A stretch of 64,000 nucleotides of DNA, taken from Rotaria macrura (lineage: Eukaryota > Rotifera > Eurotatoria > Philodinida > Philodinidae). The stretch spans positions 208,725 through 272,724 of the forward strand of contig OENT01000050.1 in NCBI GenBank assembly GCA_900239685.1. Direction: 5' to 3'. Below the pieces are notes generated by a model. That model was not told the origin of the DNA. It was given only the letters and a program-made list of their open reading frames with translations, and ran no database searches. This document shows positions 1 to 10,403 of the stretch, piece after piece (the first letter of the stretch is position 1; each line of letters begins with the position of its first letter). Position numbers and translations under genes: made by a program.

Positions 1-445
1 AAGTTATTTAGAAAAGCAAGAACAGGAAAAATATTTCCTACTGAAAAAATATTATCGAAATGAACGATCTTTTAGTCCCATCTCCCATAGTTATCATTAT
101 CTCTTGTTGATAGTCAAGCATAACATTGATCGAAATTAAGGATCTTTTGTCTAATGTTTCACACTGTAACATATTCTACATACTACTGTCGAAGGAAACA
201 TAACTAGAATACTTATATTCACAACATGAATTAGAAGTCTATAAAAAGAAAATGTTCATTCCTTTTTTTTGTTTAAATCGTTGTAATTATCCTGTATTAG
301 TATTTCGTGAAAACTTTTTATTCATAAACATTATATATTACACATCAGACCACAAAAACATGTTCTTGTATATACGTATATGTATATTTAATAGATTAAT
401 TAAATGTAGTTATAAATTGAACTATTAATTGAAAATAAAATTCAT
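1..445. other. 3' flank of the BTB-TLDc gene, no gene seen
   Basis: AT-rich sequence with no supportable ORF. On the minus strand an AATAAA-type signal (TTTATT on the plus strand near 317-322) lies about 125 bases after the stop codon of the next gene and could end its transcript. Confidence 0.5.
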
Positions 446-1891
446 TTAACAATTGGGCATCAAAGTAAATACTTCAACTTCTTTACATGTAAAATATTTT
501 TTAGCAAATACCAAACCACCTTGATTAGTTGAATCGATATAACTTTTAGGAAAAAATATGCAATTAGTTTTATCATTGAATTTATTTCTTAAACATAAAT
601 CGCTGCCTTCATTTTTTGGCGAACCGAAATTCGGACCACATGTAGGATTATGACTTATTGCACATTGTTGATATTCTTTAGCGACAGGAAATTTCGTTGG
701 TGGAACATTCACTTTATTTCTTAATGTAAATAGGAAAGCTTTCGGATCAGCTTGATCCGATCTTAATGTTGCTGAACTCCATGGTATTGATGTAAAACCA
801 CCAAAAATATTACCAAAATCTGTTTGAATAATTGATACTGTCGGTGCAAATGAATCACAACAACGATGAAAATCAGCTGCATCAAAACCATGTTCACTAG
901 CTCGATAAATCAAACGCCATGGCTGTTGTTGTTGTTGTTGTTGAATATCACTACCAATGAATTCAATCAGTTTTTCTTCATATTCATTAGTTAACAGCGT
1001 ACTTCCAAGAAAAATATTCAAACAATTTTCTGCAAATATGTGAGATCGCCATGACGATGCTGTTTGCGATGGATGAATTTTCAGTTTTGGGGAAATCGGT
1101 TGATTTGAATGCGGTGAACGTGTTATGCTAATCGATGATAGTGTAGGGGAAAATGGTGATGAACGCGATTGATTGATGGTTGACAATGGACTACATGGCG
1201 GTGATTGATTTATGACATCGACGGAATCAACAGACTTAGATAAATCATTTTTTCGTAGAATCATCTTTAATTTATCTTCTAGATTATTTAAATTATAATA
1301 TTTAGCTTCTATTATTAGTTCTCTCACTATGCTTGTATCATTGATATTTATTTCTCCTGTTCGTAGGTATTTAAGAATTAAGTCAAATAGACGACCATCA
1401 CGATCAATAAATATTGGATTGTCAATAGAATTCCTGTCAATATTCCATTTGTCGTTAGCGAGTATTTGAAAAAACATTGAATTCGTTGAATTTGTTAATG
1501 TTCTAATCGTTGTTGTAAAGCGTTGACCACCAACATCAAGATAAATACGATTATCACAATTGATTTCGAAATGTTTTGCCGTATCAGCTCGATCTTTTCG
1601 ATAGTTTTCTAATTCTTGTTCAAGTTCATCTATTTTTATTTGCATTAATTGAATTATTGACCTAAGTTTATCAATATCGTCGGAATAATTAATAAATTGT
1701 GTAAACTGTTGAGAGATTAATATCAAATTTTTTTTAATAGCTGGAGCTAACTTTTGAAGATTTTGCAAAGTTTCGAATTCTTTAGTATTACTATCATTGC
1801 AATAATTAGAGTTACTGTTATGATTATCACCAATATTAATTTTATTATTTGTTACACTTGTTGTAGTAACGCCATTAGCTTGTGACATCAT
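446..1891 (-). CDS. BTB (potassium-channel T1-type) and TLDc domain protein, intronless
   Basis: A 481-residue single-exon ORF. Residues 1-65 are Asn/Ser-rich, 70-105 form a likely coiled coil, and 115-212 match the KCTD/T1-type BTB fold (YLDVGGQRF motif, then FIDRDGRLFDLILKYLRTGE). Residues 215-280 are a Ser/Pro linker. Residues 281-477 match a TLDc domain, with WRLIYRASEHGF and a late GGLVFAKKYF stretch. A CAG/CAA-type repeat encodes seven Gln at 317-323. T1 BTB domains oligomerise and often bind cullin-3; TLDc domains occur in V-ATPase-binding and stress-response proteins. A ubiquitin-adaptor role is therefore possible but is inference. The chosen ATG is the first of two adjacent Met codons, and the protein runs uninterrupted to a stop after MPNC. 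Lack of introns, when most neighbours have many, could reflect retroposition or intron loss. Confidence 0.85.
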   Translation of the reverse strand: MMSQANGVTTTSVTNNKINIGDNHNSNSNYCNDSNTKEFETLQNLQKLAPAIKKNLILISQQFTQFINYSDDIDKLRSIIQLMQIKIDELEQELENYRKDRADTAKHFEINCDNRIYLDVGGQRFTTTIRTLTNSTNSMFFQILANDKWNIDRNSIDNPIFIDRDGRLFDLILKYLRTGEININDTSIVRELIIEAKYYNLNNLEDKLKMILRKNDLSKSVDSVDVINQSPPCSPLSTINQSRSSPFSPTLSSISITRSPHSNQPISPKLKIHPSQTASSWRSHIFAENCLNIFLGSTLLTNEYEEKLIEFIGSDIQQQQQQQPWRLIYRASEHGFDAADFHRCCDSFAPTVSIIQTDFGNIFGGFTSIPWSSATLRSDQADPKAFLFTLRNKVNVPPTKFPVAKEYQQCAISHNPTCGPNFGSPKNEGSDLCLRNKFNDKTNCIFFPKSYIDSTNQGGLVFAKKYFTCKEVEVFTLMPNC

Positions 1892-2373
1892 TATTCTTGC
1901 GATGATATTAAATAAGAATAAGAGTAAAAAAAGAAGAACAAATATATTCTGACGTATTTATAAGTACCCAATGTGATTTGTTTTTATGGGAATTCTTTTT
2001 TTATCCTGAAGAAGAAAAAGTTATTTTTTCTCCACTCTGCATTATTTTTTTATTCATTCTGATAATGCTTTAAGTTGTGTCGGAAAAATCATCAGCGAAG
2101 ATGGCGGTTATTTCACCTCATGGAACACATATGTTGTAAGTTTTTATTTCTTTTTTTTTCTGTTCTCTACTTTTAATCGTCATAAAAACAGCAGCGGAAA
2201 TTATGTTGAAAGAAAGGAAAAAAAGAAGGACACGTAAATTTTCTTGTGCTTGTTCTGATTCTAAAATGAAAAAAACACCAACATGTTCTCATACACATAT
2301 ATTATATTCAAAAGTGGACTAAGCTTTACAAATGCAAACACAACAAAAACAGAACAGCAAAAAAAAAACAATT
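1892..2373. other. Intergenic: promoter side of the BTB-TLDc gene and 3' side of the RASSF-like gene
   Basis: No ORF of interest. The left half is the upstream region of the minus-strand BTB-TLDc gene and includes T-rich tracts near 2040 and 2145. The right half probably holds the 3' UTR of the next minus-strand gene. Confidence 0.4.
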
Positions 2374-3468
2374 TTATACAAGAGTTTCCAATTGTTGTTG
2401 ATTAATAACGTAGCTATTGTTGTCATCGGATGAAAGTGAACCTAAACATGAATCTGTTGTACTACGCTCCGATAAATTGTCTTCATCAGCATCATCGAAT
2501 TGATAGAGACTATTTCGTCGTTGTTTACATGATACTAAACGATTAATATCACGGTCAACACTTGATGTTCGTGGTATGTGTGAGTAATTCGGCGTGGGTT
2601 TTTTTAATATGCTTTTCGTTTGTCTTGTTGATGACACTTCTGCCTTTGTTGAATTTAACATAAACTCTTTTGTGTAATTTCCAATAGGTGTTCGAAATCG
2701 AACCCGTGATGAAGACCGACTTGTACTTGTAGAATCACGATTAATAGCTTTCAAATATTCGTCTTGTCTTGATTGTCGTGTACACATTGGTATCACATCG
2801 GATGATGTTCTAAAATTTAAGAAATTACTATGTACTACTGGAAAATGCTTGTCTTTCAATTACTATGAAACACATACCTACTAACGTCACTATCCTCATC
2901 ATTTTGAGTAATCCATTCGAAATAATTCATGTAGTTTGATGATGACTTCGATTTATTACGATAGTCATCGGACAAGTTCATCTTTTTCAATTGCGTTATT
3001 AATTCGTGTTGTTGACGAATTAAGGATTCTTGAATTTTTAGTTGTTCATATGCATTCGTTACGGATGCTTGTCTACTTGGTGTTCGATGAAGCTTCTTTC
3101 GCTGTGCGAAACGCGATGGTGAAGAATTTCGTTTAAAGGATAGTTTAAAATGAATGTGTGTCGATGCATAACGTATTAAAATATCTTGTATAAATTCCGT
3201 TGATTTTAATGGAAAGAGATAGGGAGGTCGTTCTATATATAAACAACAATCATTGACAGATAAATATTGCTTTTCAGATAGATCATCAAGTAATGCATCA
3301 ATAACATGTGCAACAGTTGTTAAACGATTAAAATTTGTAATGCATTTATTGATGTCGCGATATGCTACTTGAATACATTCGTAAGGACGGTGTTGGCAGA
3401 CTACACAAACGTAAAATCATACTCATGAATATCTTATTCATTTAAATACTGGATATCTTACCTTGCAT
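2374..3468 (-). CDS. Short RASSF (N-terminal RA type)-like protein
   Basis: Three exons join in frame: 3462-3468 (ATG CAA G), 2878-3400 and 2374-2827, with introns of 61 and 50 nt, giving 327 residues. Residues 8-95 resemble the Ras-association domain at the extreme N terminus of RASSF7-10: an early beta strand, then RLTTVAHVIDALLDD where those proteins have a TTC-type motif followed by a helix. Residues about 125-150 are a short Gln-rich coiled coil (EQLKIQESLIRQQHELITQL). The rest is Ser/Arg-rich and looks disordered, ending in NQQQLETLV. The 50-nt intron acceptor was chosen because nearer AG sites give stops. N-terminal RASSFs are scaffold proteins near microtubules and cell junctions; the same role here is inference. 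The coding status is strong and the family assignment moderate. Confidence 0.6.
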
Positions 3469-4486
3469 ACTTGGTGTATATCACAATATTTCGACAGATT
3501 GCAACATCGATTCATTCGTATTTATATTACATTTTCCATTGCTTGTTGAGCATTTTTTTCTCACTCTCCTTCTCTCTCTCTCTTTCTTTCGTTCTTTGTC
3601 TATTGTTTTCTAAGCCAATCTATTGAATGTCTTAGGCATCTTCTTTCTAATTGATTACCGAATCAAATATGCATGCGGCTTGGTATGTCTCTATCGATGG
3701 TCAATTAAGATAGAGTTATACATATGCCTGCAGGAAGAAAAATTCCACTTCTGTCTCACACGTTAACAAGTTTATTCGATTAGTGTTTATTGTCTACACA
3801 TGATTGGAGATAATCCGATGGAAAGATAGAGCTGTTTTAGTTCTAAATGGATTATTCACAATTTCAGCTATGTTCTCTAGTGTTAGAAAGAAATAGAGAT
3901 CCTCTCTTCCGAGATCCTCTTGTGTGTTTTTTGTGTTGTTAAGAAAAATTTTTGAAACTGTGATATCCCATAATGAAGTATAAAGAGATAATGAATAGAT
4001 TAACATGTGTGGCATGTCGGTAAAACAACACAAATGAAAGAGTTGAACAAATGAACATCAGAGATAATTGATATGAAGGAAATTTTATTGATTTAATCTA
4101 TAGTGAAAATAAAGAGAAACTAAAATCTCGTTTAATAAATGGATGAATGAAGAGAGAGTGAGACATTTTCTTTCAATTATTTTTCGTCGAATTTTTGAAC
4201 TATATTTCCATTATATGATCAATTAAATATAATTTGAAGACTTTACACAGATGACTTAGGGTCGTTTTACTTTTTTTCGTCGGATATTGAGTTGAAAAAT
4301 GGAATTGAGAAGATTTGTTCGATAGCAAGATAGATAGTTTATAATCATACTATGAAAATTGTAGATGAAATACATCGAATAAAAGAAAATAGACAAACGG
4401 ACAATAAACTTGTTGCATGAAGAATCGGTCACTATTGATTATTTATTTATTTTTGCTCTGTTTCTTTTTGTCTAAAGTAGAGAAAA
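3469..4486. other. Intergenic, no gene seen
   Basis: Upstream region of the RASSF-like gene and downstream region of the kelch gene. It contains a short CT-rich run near 3560-3600. ORFs here show no protein-like composition. Confidence 0.4.
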
Positions 4487-7400
4487 TTAGATGATAAAAT
4501 AGAACGATGAATAAGATGAAAATTGAGAACCTTTAGATTTTGGAGATGTTTTGGTGTTAGAAGATGACTTTTTTTTCGATATTGACTTGCTTTTATTTGA
4601 CGAAATTTTAGTCGACTGTTTTTGGGTTGATTTAGAAGGTATCTCTTTGGCAATGCTTGACGTTTGTCGTGTTGATCTAGATTCTTTTGTTAGAACTGGT
4701 GGTCTGAGTAATAAAAAAAGACATAAACAGCACTCGAATTTATTTATTGTAATGTGCCAGGTCTATTTACGGTAGTGCTGGTGCTTTACCATTTGCCCAC
4801 TGATTTGAACGCAAGTTATAATAAGCCTAAATAGAATCCTGAAGTCTTAACAGAGATAACAGTTCATGCGTACTTCGAATATTGTCTCAGCTGCACCACC
4901 TTTTTCCAACAAGTTGCGCTTTGTTACTTCAAGATATGGATCTAATCAAACAAATGCGGAAATTATCAAATGACTCCTAAGTAATTGTATCGTTTCAATG
5001 GCATATTTGACAACTAAAGTATTTGTTTCAACTTAAGATTGCGATCATGATTATGGGTCTGTAAGCTAAAAGTAGGCTCTGATCTGATGGGTCGATATTC
5101 AATGTTTGATGCTGAAGACTTTTGTACGATATTATGATTTTTAAAATGATGTGTCTGTCTTGAGAGATCTACGAAGAAGTTAGTAGTGTTATGATACATG
5201 ATCATAGTGTACGAGAATCGCTGTGTAAAAATGGAACAGTATATCAGAGAGACATGCTTATTTTTTGGTTACATTTTATAGTTTTTGAGAATGTCTACCG
5301 AACGAAGTTGTATACTATCTATGATTGCAAAACTATGTAAGCATAAGTGAAGAACTTTAGTTTCATATATTACCTCAAGTAGAAACGGTTCTGAAACTAA
5401 GAAACATCGCGAATGAGGGAAAAAGCGGAGAAGTAATATATTAGCGTTCGATACTTAATTTTATCTAGCATAATTCAATGAATTGTACCATTAAATGATA
5501 ATGCATGGAGTTTAGTAAGTTCAGGTGTTTCCGAAATTTTAGTCCATGTTTGACTTTCTTGTTTCCATTTTAGAATATCCTTAAGGATGATATGATGTAG
5601 AGATCTAGATGGATTCTTACCATGGAAAAACAATAACTCACTCTAGAGATTTTCAATTTTTTATTACCATCATTATCATGTCCTTCGATTAAACCTGATA
5701 CGCAAAACAGGACACCATCAGTGAGAAAAACAAGACTACGACAACGTGGTGCTGGTAGATCCGTTGATTTCTCGAATCTAAATATATATGTATATATATA
5801 TGTTAGAGACATAACAGAACATTGCTAAAAGACAAATTAGATCATACTGTTTTGTGGACAAATTGTAGATAGTAAAAGTAGACATGAAGAGAGTTATATT
5901 GTCAAATAAATCGTAACCACCTCTATAAGAAAAGAATACCAATATTATGAGTTTACAAAACATTCCTTTTTTGAATAGATCATTATTCACACGAGATAAA
6001 TTCTTTGTTCTTCAACTGTCATTCCACTAAATGTGAAAAATATGCATTACATAGCAAAAAAGGTCTTATCTAACCAAGCAGCAATTGGATTCATCAAAGT
6101 GGCAACAGGCTCCCATTTTAATGTCTGTAAATTCAAACGTTGAATATCATCAAGTAATCTAGTATGAAAACAACAAAACAAAAACGATAGATTCCATCAA
6201 ATTGATCAAACTGACGAATGATATGAAATTTCAGACGTAAACTATCTATCTAAGACTGAATCGCTGAGCCTATTTTAAAATTTTATCATACTAATGCTAG
6301 ACAAAGTATGATTGAAGCTACCGTATCTATTACAATTAGCATATCGATTCATCATGTAATTTCTTTGTAACGACAGCTTGGCTACTACACCATGAAAACT
6401 TTCAAATTCTGTGAATCTTTTGAAATTTGAGCAAAACTATTCATGGAAACTTCAGTGAAGGCTTCGGATCCGTGAGACTATTATCTTTCTCGAAAATTCA
6501 AATCGATCTTTTGGTGTTATGCATTAAATTACACAGCCTTATTGTATAATTCAATTGTGATCTGTTATATTGAAATGTTTATATCGTTTCTAAAAATTAA
6601 ATGGTTAGTTGTACTCTAAATTTTCTTCTCTACGCTTGTCCAACAGATCTTGAAGCTTTTCTAGTTTTTTTTATTGAATATTTTTAGAAAATTCGTTATT
6701 TTTTGACTCATACTGATTTTGATCGAAATGAGTCCTTCAATGACAAGATTGAGATGATACTGACTTATTTTAATATTTCTTTTTTTCTTACTGAAATCAT
6801 GACTTTACAGCTTAATGTCGTTATTGGATATGCATAAAGATTTGCCTCGAAACGATTATTTAATAGAGAATAGAGATAATTTTGAAATTTTTTCAACTAT
6901 CAAAATGATGACTGGATATTTTGAAAGAGCATTTTGTAGATTACAAGTTACTTACTCATTGTTTATCTTTTGACCACCGGCAACATAGATAGCATTACCA
7001 TCTGAGTGAATACCTGTGTTCGAATGAAGTGAAAGAAAAATCTCTTTTATTAGACGATACGAAATATAAGTTGATACGTTATCATTCACCAAAATTAATT
7101 CGACATGGACTTAATCGTGGAATTCTTACAATTTTACCGTCTGGCTTAAATAAATAATCAGTATCTGGCTCTTTCTGAATGGGAACATCGACATACAAGT
7201 TGTAACCACCTGAATGTATCATAGGAAAACGACAAGAATGTAAACAAACACTTTGATTTACCAATCATGAAAATGCCTATTTGTTCATGAGCTAGTGCAT
7301 ATTTTTTTCTTGGTTCCAAATCACGTATCTTTTGTATTGTATAGGATTCTTGTTGATCAAGAACAGATGGATCTGTTTTTAAATGAGGACCTGTAACCTA

Positions 7401-8651
7401 ATTATCAAAACCACAGTCTTGTTAATGATGCGCTCGTAATACTTACGATTACACCAGGATCAAATACTGGTGCATCAAAAGCAGCATCTCGAAGTACACC
7501 AAACGATCGCTTCAGTGTTTTAACATACTTTTCAAAAACATCTAAGCAATAAGAACGTTGTCGAATATACTTTGATAAATAATCATCAGATTCGACAGCA
7601 CTATAAATGATAATATCATTGAATACAACAAAAGAAAAAGATAAACAGTCAAAAAACAACTTACCATTTCAATCGAACACGATTCGAACGATGAATTAAT
7701 TTTTTAATTCCACCTGAGAATAATGTTGACGAATAAATTATTAATGAAAACATCAAAGTATATTCTATTGTTACCCACTAGTTTTGAAGATATTTCTAGT
7801 AAATTCACTGAGACCATCTACGTCCCATTCTAATCCAACATGATCTGGTGATTCGTTGGTTGAATTTAAATCTTTTCTATTGACCTGTGAGTTTATTGTT
7901 GGTTTTGATGCCGCTGTCTTTGTTTGATTCATAGGAGTTTTCGAAATAATGCTTCGAGTCATAGTTTTGAAAGTTGCAACTCATACTTACATGTACTTGT
8001 AAATTTGATGTAGATCGACTTGTTTTCGAGTCGAATGTTGGTAGCTGTTTAATAGGCTTTGTATTTATTACTGATGTCGACATTATAGTTGAGTTTTGTT
8101 CAGATTTATTTGGTTGCTTCTGCTGTTTACTATCATCGATGAGAAATAGGACGGATCTCCATGTCATATAGAACGTATTTGTCAACTTTCTTTTAAATAA
8201 ATACGTACGTATAGGAAGTTTTACGAGCTTTTGCTGCATCAGACAGAGTAACTTTAATAATATTTTCTTGATCTTCTTTGTTGGTCTAAATGGTAATACT
8301 TGAGACTGTTGTTTTTCTTTTTTGTCTACTTATCGAAATAGAATTATTTTTCTCTACCTTTTTACTTTTATTGGATTTTTTCGTTGACTTTTTCGTAATA
8401 GATTTTGTATTATTGATACTTTTCCTACTCTGATTTTTTTCTAAGAGTTGTCGTTTAATTTCATAGAGATTATTCAAATGCTTCTTTTCATGTCTATTTA
8501 AATCTCGATCTGTCTCAATAGTAAGCGTTTTTTCTTCATCATAAATATGGTTTGATTGTGTTTCGAAACCATAGTGTTTAAAAATAGATTCATATTCATT
8601 TAAATCGTTTAGAATTGTATGATTTCCATCGGTGTTTATTATTAATGACAT
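4487..8651 (-). CDS. Kelch-repeat protein with basic, disordered ends (17 exons)
   Basis: Seventeen exons join without a frame break into 643 residues. Exons: 8358-8651, 8206-8285, 7991-8129, 7779-7917, 7665-7713, 7447-7600, 7262-7397, 7090-7209, 6956-7013, 6075-6158, 5991-6026, 5848-5922, 5642-5777, 5489-5579, 4874-4941, 4771-4826, 4487-4703. Introns are 47-76 nt except two (797 and 547 nt). Residues 60-100 are Lys/Ser-rich. Residues about 325-535 contain kelch blades: GIFMIGGYNLY, then PCRINFGIHSDGNAIYVAGG, then AACGMTVEEQRIYLVGGYD, then PRCRSLVFLTDGVLFCVSG. The C terminus is again Ser/Lys-rich. There is no BTB or F-box visible. Kelch propellers bind partner proteins; the partner is unknown. 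The ATG is preceded directly by an AG after a pyrimidine-rich tract, so the mRNA start may be spliced on. I do not recognise a named orthologue. Confidence 0.8.
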
Positions 8652-8750
8652 CTTAACATAAGAGAATAAGGGTTTAATTGACAAATGTAAACAGATAATG
8701 TCAACGCGCTAATTTTTTTGGCCGAAAATATTATTAGTTTTTTCCTCGTC
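8652..8750 (-). promoter_or_regulatory. 99-bp gap between two same-strand genes with an acceptor at the downstream ATG
   Basis: Only 99 bases separate the stop of the small membrane ORF from the ATG of the kelch gene. On the minus strand the gap ends in a pyrimidine-rich tract and TTAAG directly before ATG. This could be an SL trans-splice site in a two-gene transcript, a 5'-UTR intron end, or the acceptor of an intron fusing both ORFs (a GT at about 8780 would keep phase 0). Confidence 0.35.
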
Positions 8751-9047
8751 TTAGACATAATTGTCACGAACATGATCATATACACTGATATCGATTGGAG
8801 GAGTTAAAATAATTGATACGGGTTCTTCATAAAAATGTTGAGAAAGATTCATAGATGAAATTTGTATTCGTTCATTTATCGTTGGTTCTTGATATGTTGG
8901 ATTATGAAATGTATAGAGACTAATAGAAATAATGCTTGTTGAAAGTAGCAAAAGTAAAACGATGCCTATGATGAATATCCAACGATATTTAATCCAAAGA
9001 TTTCTTTGAATACTTGATCGTGAATAAGCAAATGTTGAATTAATCAT
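8751..9047 (-). CDS. Small single-pass membrane protein, unknown
   Basis: A 98-residue ORF from an ATG. Residues 1-20 are polar with Arg and Lys, 22-47 form a hydrophobic helix (WIFIIGIVLLLLLSTSIISI), and 50-98 are polar with NLS and acidic residues. The basic side faces the N terminus, so a type II topology (C terminus outside) is expected by the positive-inside rule. An AG following a pyrimidine-containing tract sits 13 bases before the ATG. No family is recognised. It may be an independent gene or a first exon that adds a membrane anchor to the kelch protein downstream. Confidence 0.45.
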   Translation of the reverse strand: MINSTFAYSRSSIQRNLWIKYRWIFIIGIVLLLLLSTSIISISLYTFHNPTYQEPTINERIQISSMNLSQHFYEEPVSIILTPPIDISVYDHVRDNYV

Positions 9048-9616
9048 TGTTAAAGTACTGTGAGATATTGAAACTATAATAGAGATCTAGTAAGTATAGA
9101 ATAAACGGAGTTCATCAATACTTTACTTTGATTACATTGTTGAATGTATAGATCTTTGATGATCAATGAATAATTACTGACAGTGCTATTAGTTTCTGTG
9201 ACTACATTAATCTATAGTTGATATGGAAATGAGTTAAATACACTTGTATTCTATTGGGTTGCATTATATTACCATTGTTAAATTTATCGGAAGTGAAATA
9301 CTACAATTATACCAAAGTAACTCAAGTTGATTATGTGGAATGCAGAAATTTGAAAATAATTTCGATTGCTCTTTAGAATTATCCAATGTTTTGCCATAAA
9401 AATTCATACATGCTTGAATGAAATGAAATTTATACCAAAAAAAAAAGAATTGAATAATTATCTATACAATCTTTAATCGGTCCAGTGATAAGATACTTAA
9501 ATTCTAAACAATATTGAAACATTGATGATAGATGTATTTTTGTAAGAAACGTAGATTTCGATCCATCAAGATTTTTCATTATACACAAATCTTATAAGAA
9601 ATTTATAGAAATGCAT
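9048..9616. other. Intergenic, no gene seen
   Basis: AT-rich sequence without a supportable ORF or repeat. Confidence 0.4.
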
Positions 9617-9904
9617 TTATTCAAACAATTTATTGTATTTACGTGAATTCATCTTTTGATTATATCCGCAGCCATGATAAGGATTCCAACCAAATAAACT
9701 CCATTGACAAGATCCACTAGTTAAATCTGGTACACAGATTAATTTTCCTTCTACAACAATGACCATGTACAATGAGCAATCATTAAATCTAAATTCTATT
9801 GACCTGATTCTGTTAACATGATAAGAAAAATTACAAGCATGATACTTTCGCTCGATAGTAACATTCGTTTCATTAGTAGTGGTTTCTTTGTTCCTACGTC
9901 TCAT
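9617..9904 (-). CDS. Small Cys-containing ORF, hypothetical
   Basis: A 95-residue ORF with an ATG at 9904 and stop at 9617. It has a Thr/Asn-rich start and then six Cys (YHACNFSYHV, FNDCSLYMVIV, GKLICVPDL, SGSCQW, HGCGYNQ region). The Cys spacing could suit a small secreted domain, but no signal peptide is present in this ORF; an upstream exon could supply one. No family recognised. It could also be a chance ORF. Confidence 0.3.
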   Translation of the reverse strand: MRRRNKETTTNETNVTIERKYHACNFSYHVNRIRSIEFRFNDCSLYMVIVVEGKLICVPDLTSGSCQWSLFGWNPYHGCGYNQKMNSRKYNKLFE

Positions 9905-10403
9905 ATTTATTTATGTTGATGTTCTTCGATCATTCATATCCAGTATATCTCCCACTCTTTTTATTTTTATTTGCGTTGATACACAATGCATCAAAATGAT
10001 GATGTTGAAAGTACGTATATACGTGTATATTTGAGATACAGTACGATTTTTATTAAATTATTCTAATTCTAAATTTCCCTGGATTTCTCAAACATATATT
10101 CCAATCGAAACAAAAAAAAATCGACAAAATTATGCACAACGGTGAATGACATTTAGAGAAAAAGAAAACATTGTTTTTATCTATATACCCAGATCGAAAA
10201 AAAAGACCCCTAGAGTGCAGCAGTATTCGTGCATTATTTTGTCTACTCAGACACACGAACAAACATTGTTTTAGAAAAAGGGAAAACTTCACATGGTACT
10301 TGAGAAAAAAAAACAAAAACAAACAAACTTGAGCACAAATAAAAAAAAGGTCAGAACGGCGTTAGTAGTGTATCCTTGAGTTTTTTTATACAATAATCTA
10401 CAT
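9905..10403. other. Intergenic / 3' UTR of the coiled-coil gene
   Basis: Contains a TATACGT-like AT repeat around 10012-10032 and A-rich tracts; much of 10100-10403 is probably the 3' UTR of the minus-strand gene that stops at 10404. Confidence 0.4.

Noticed and set aside
6027-6050. A 24-nt intron in the kelch gene
   Set aside because: A GT at 6074 gives a 48-nt intron and restores the standard kelch sequence AACGMTVEEQRIYLVGGY, so the ultra-short intron is not needed.
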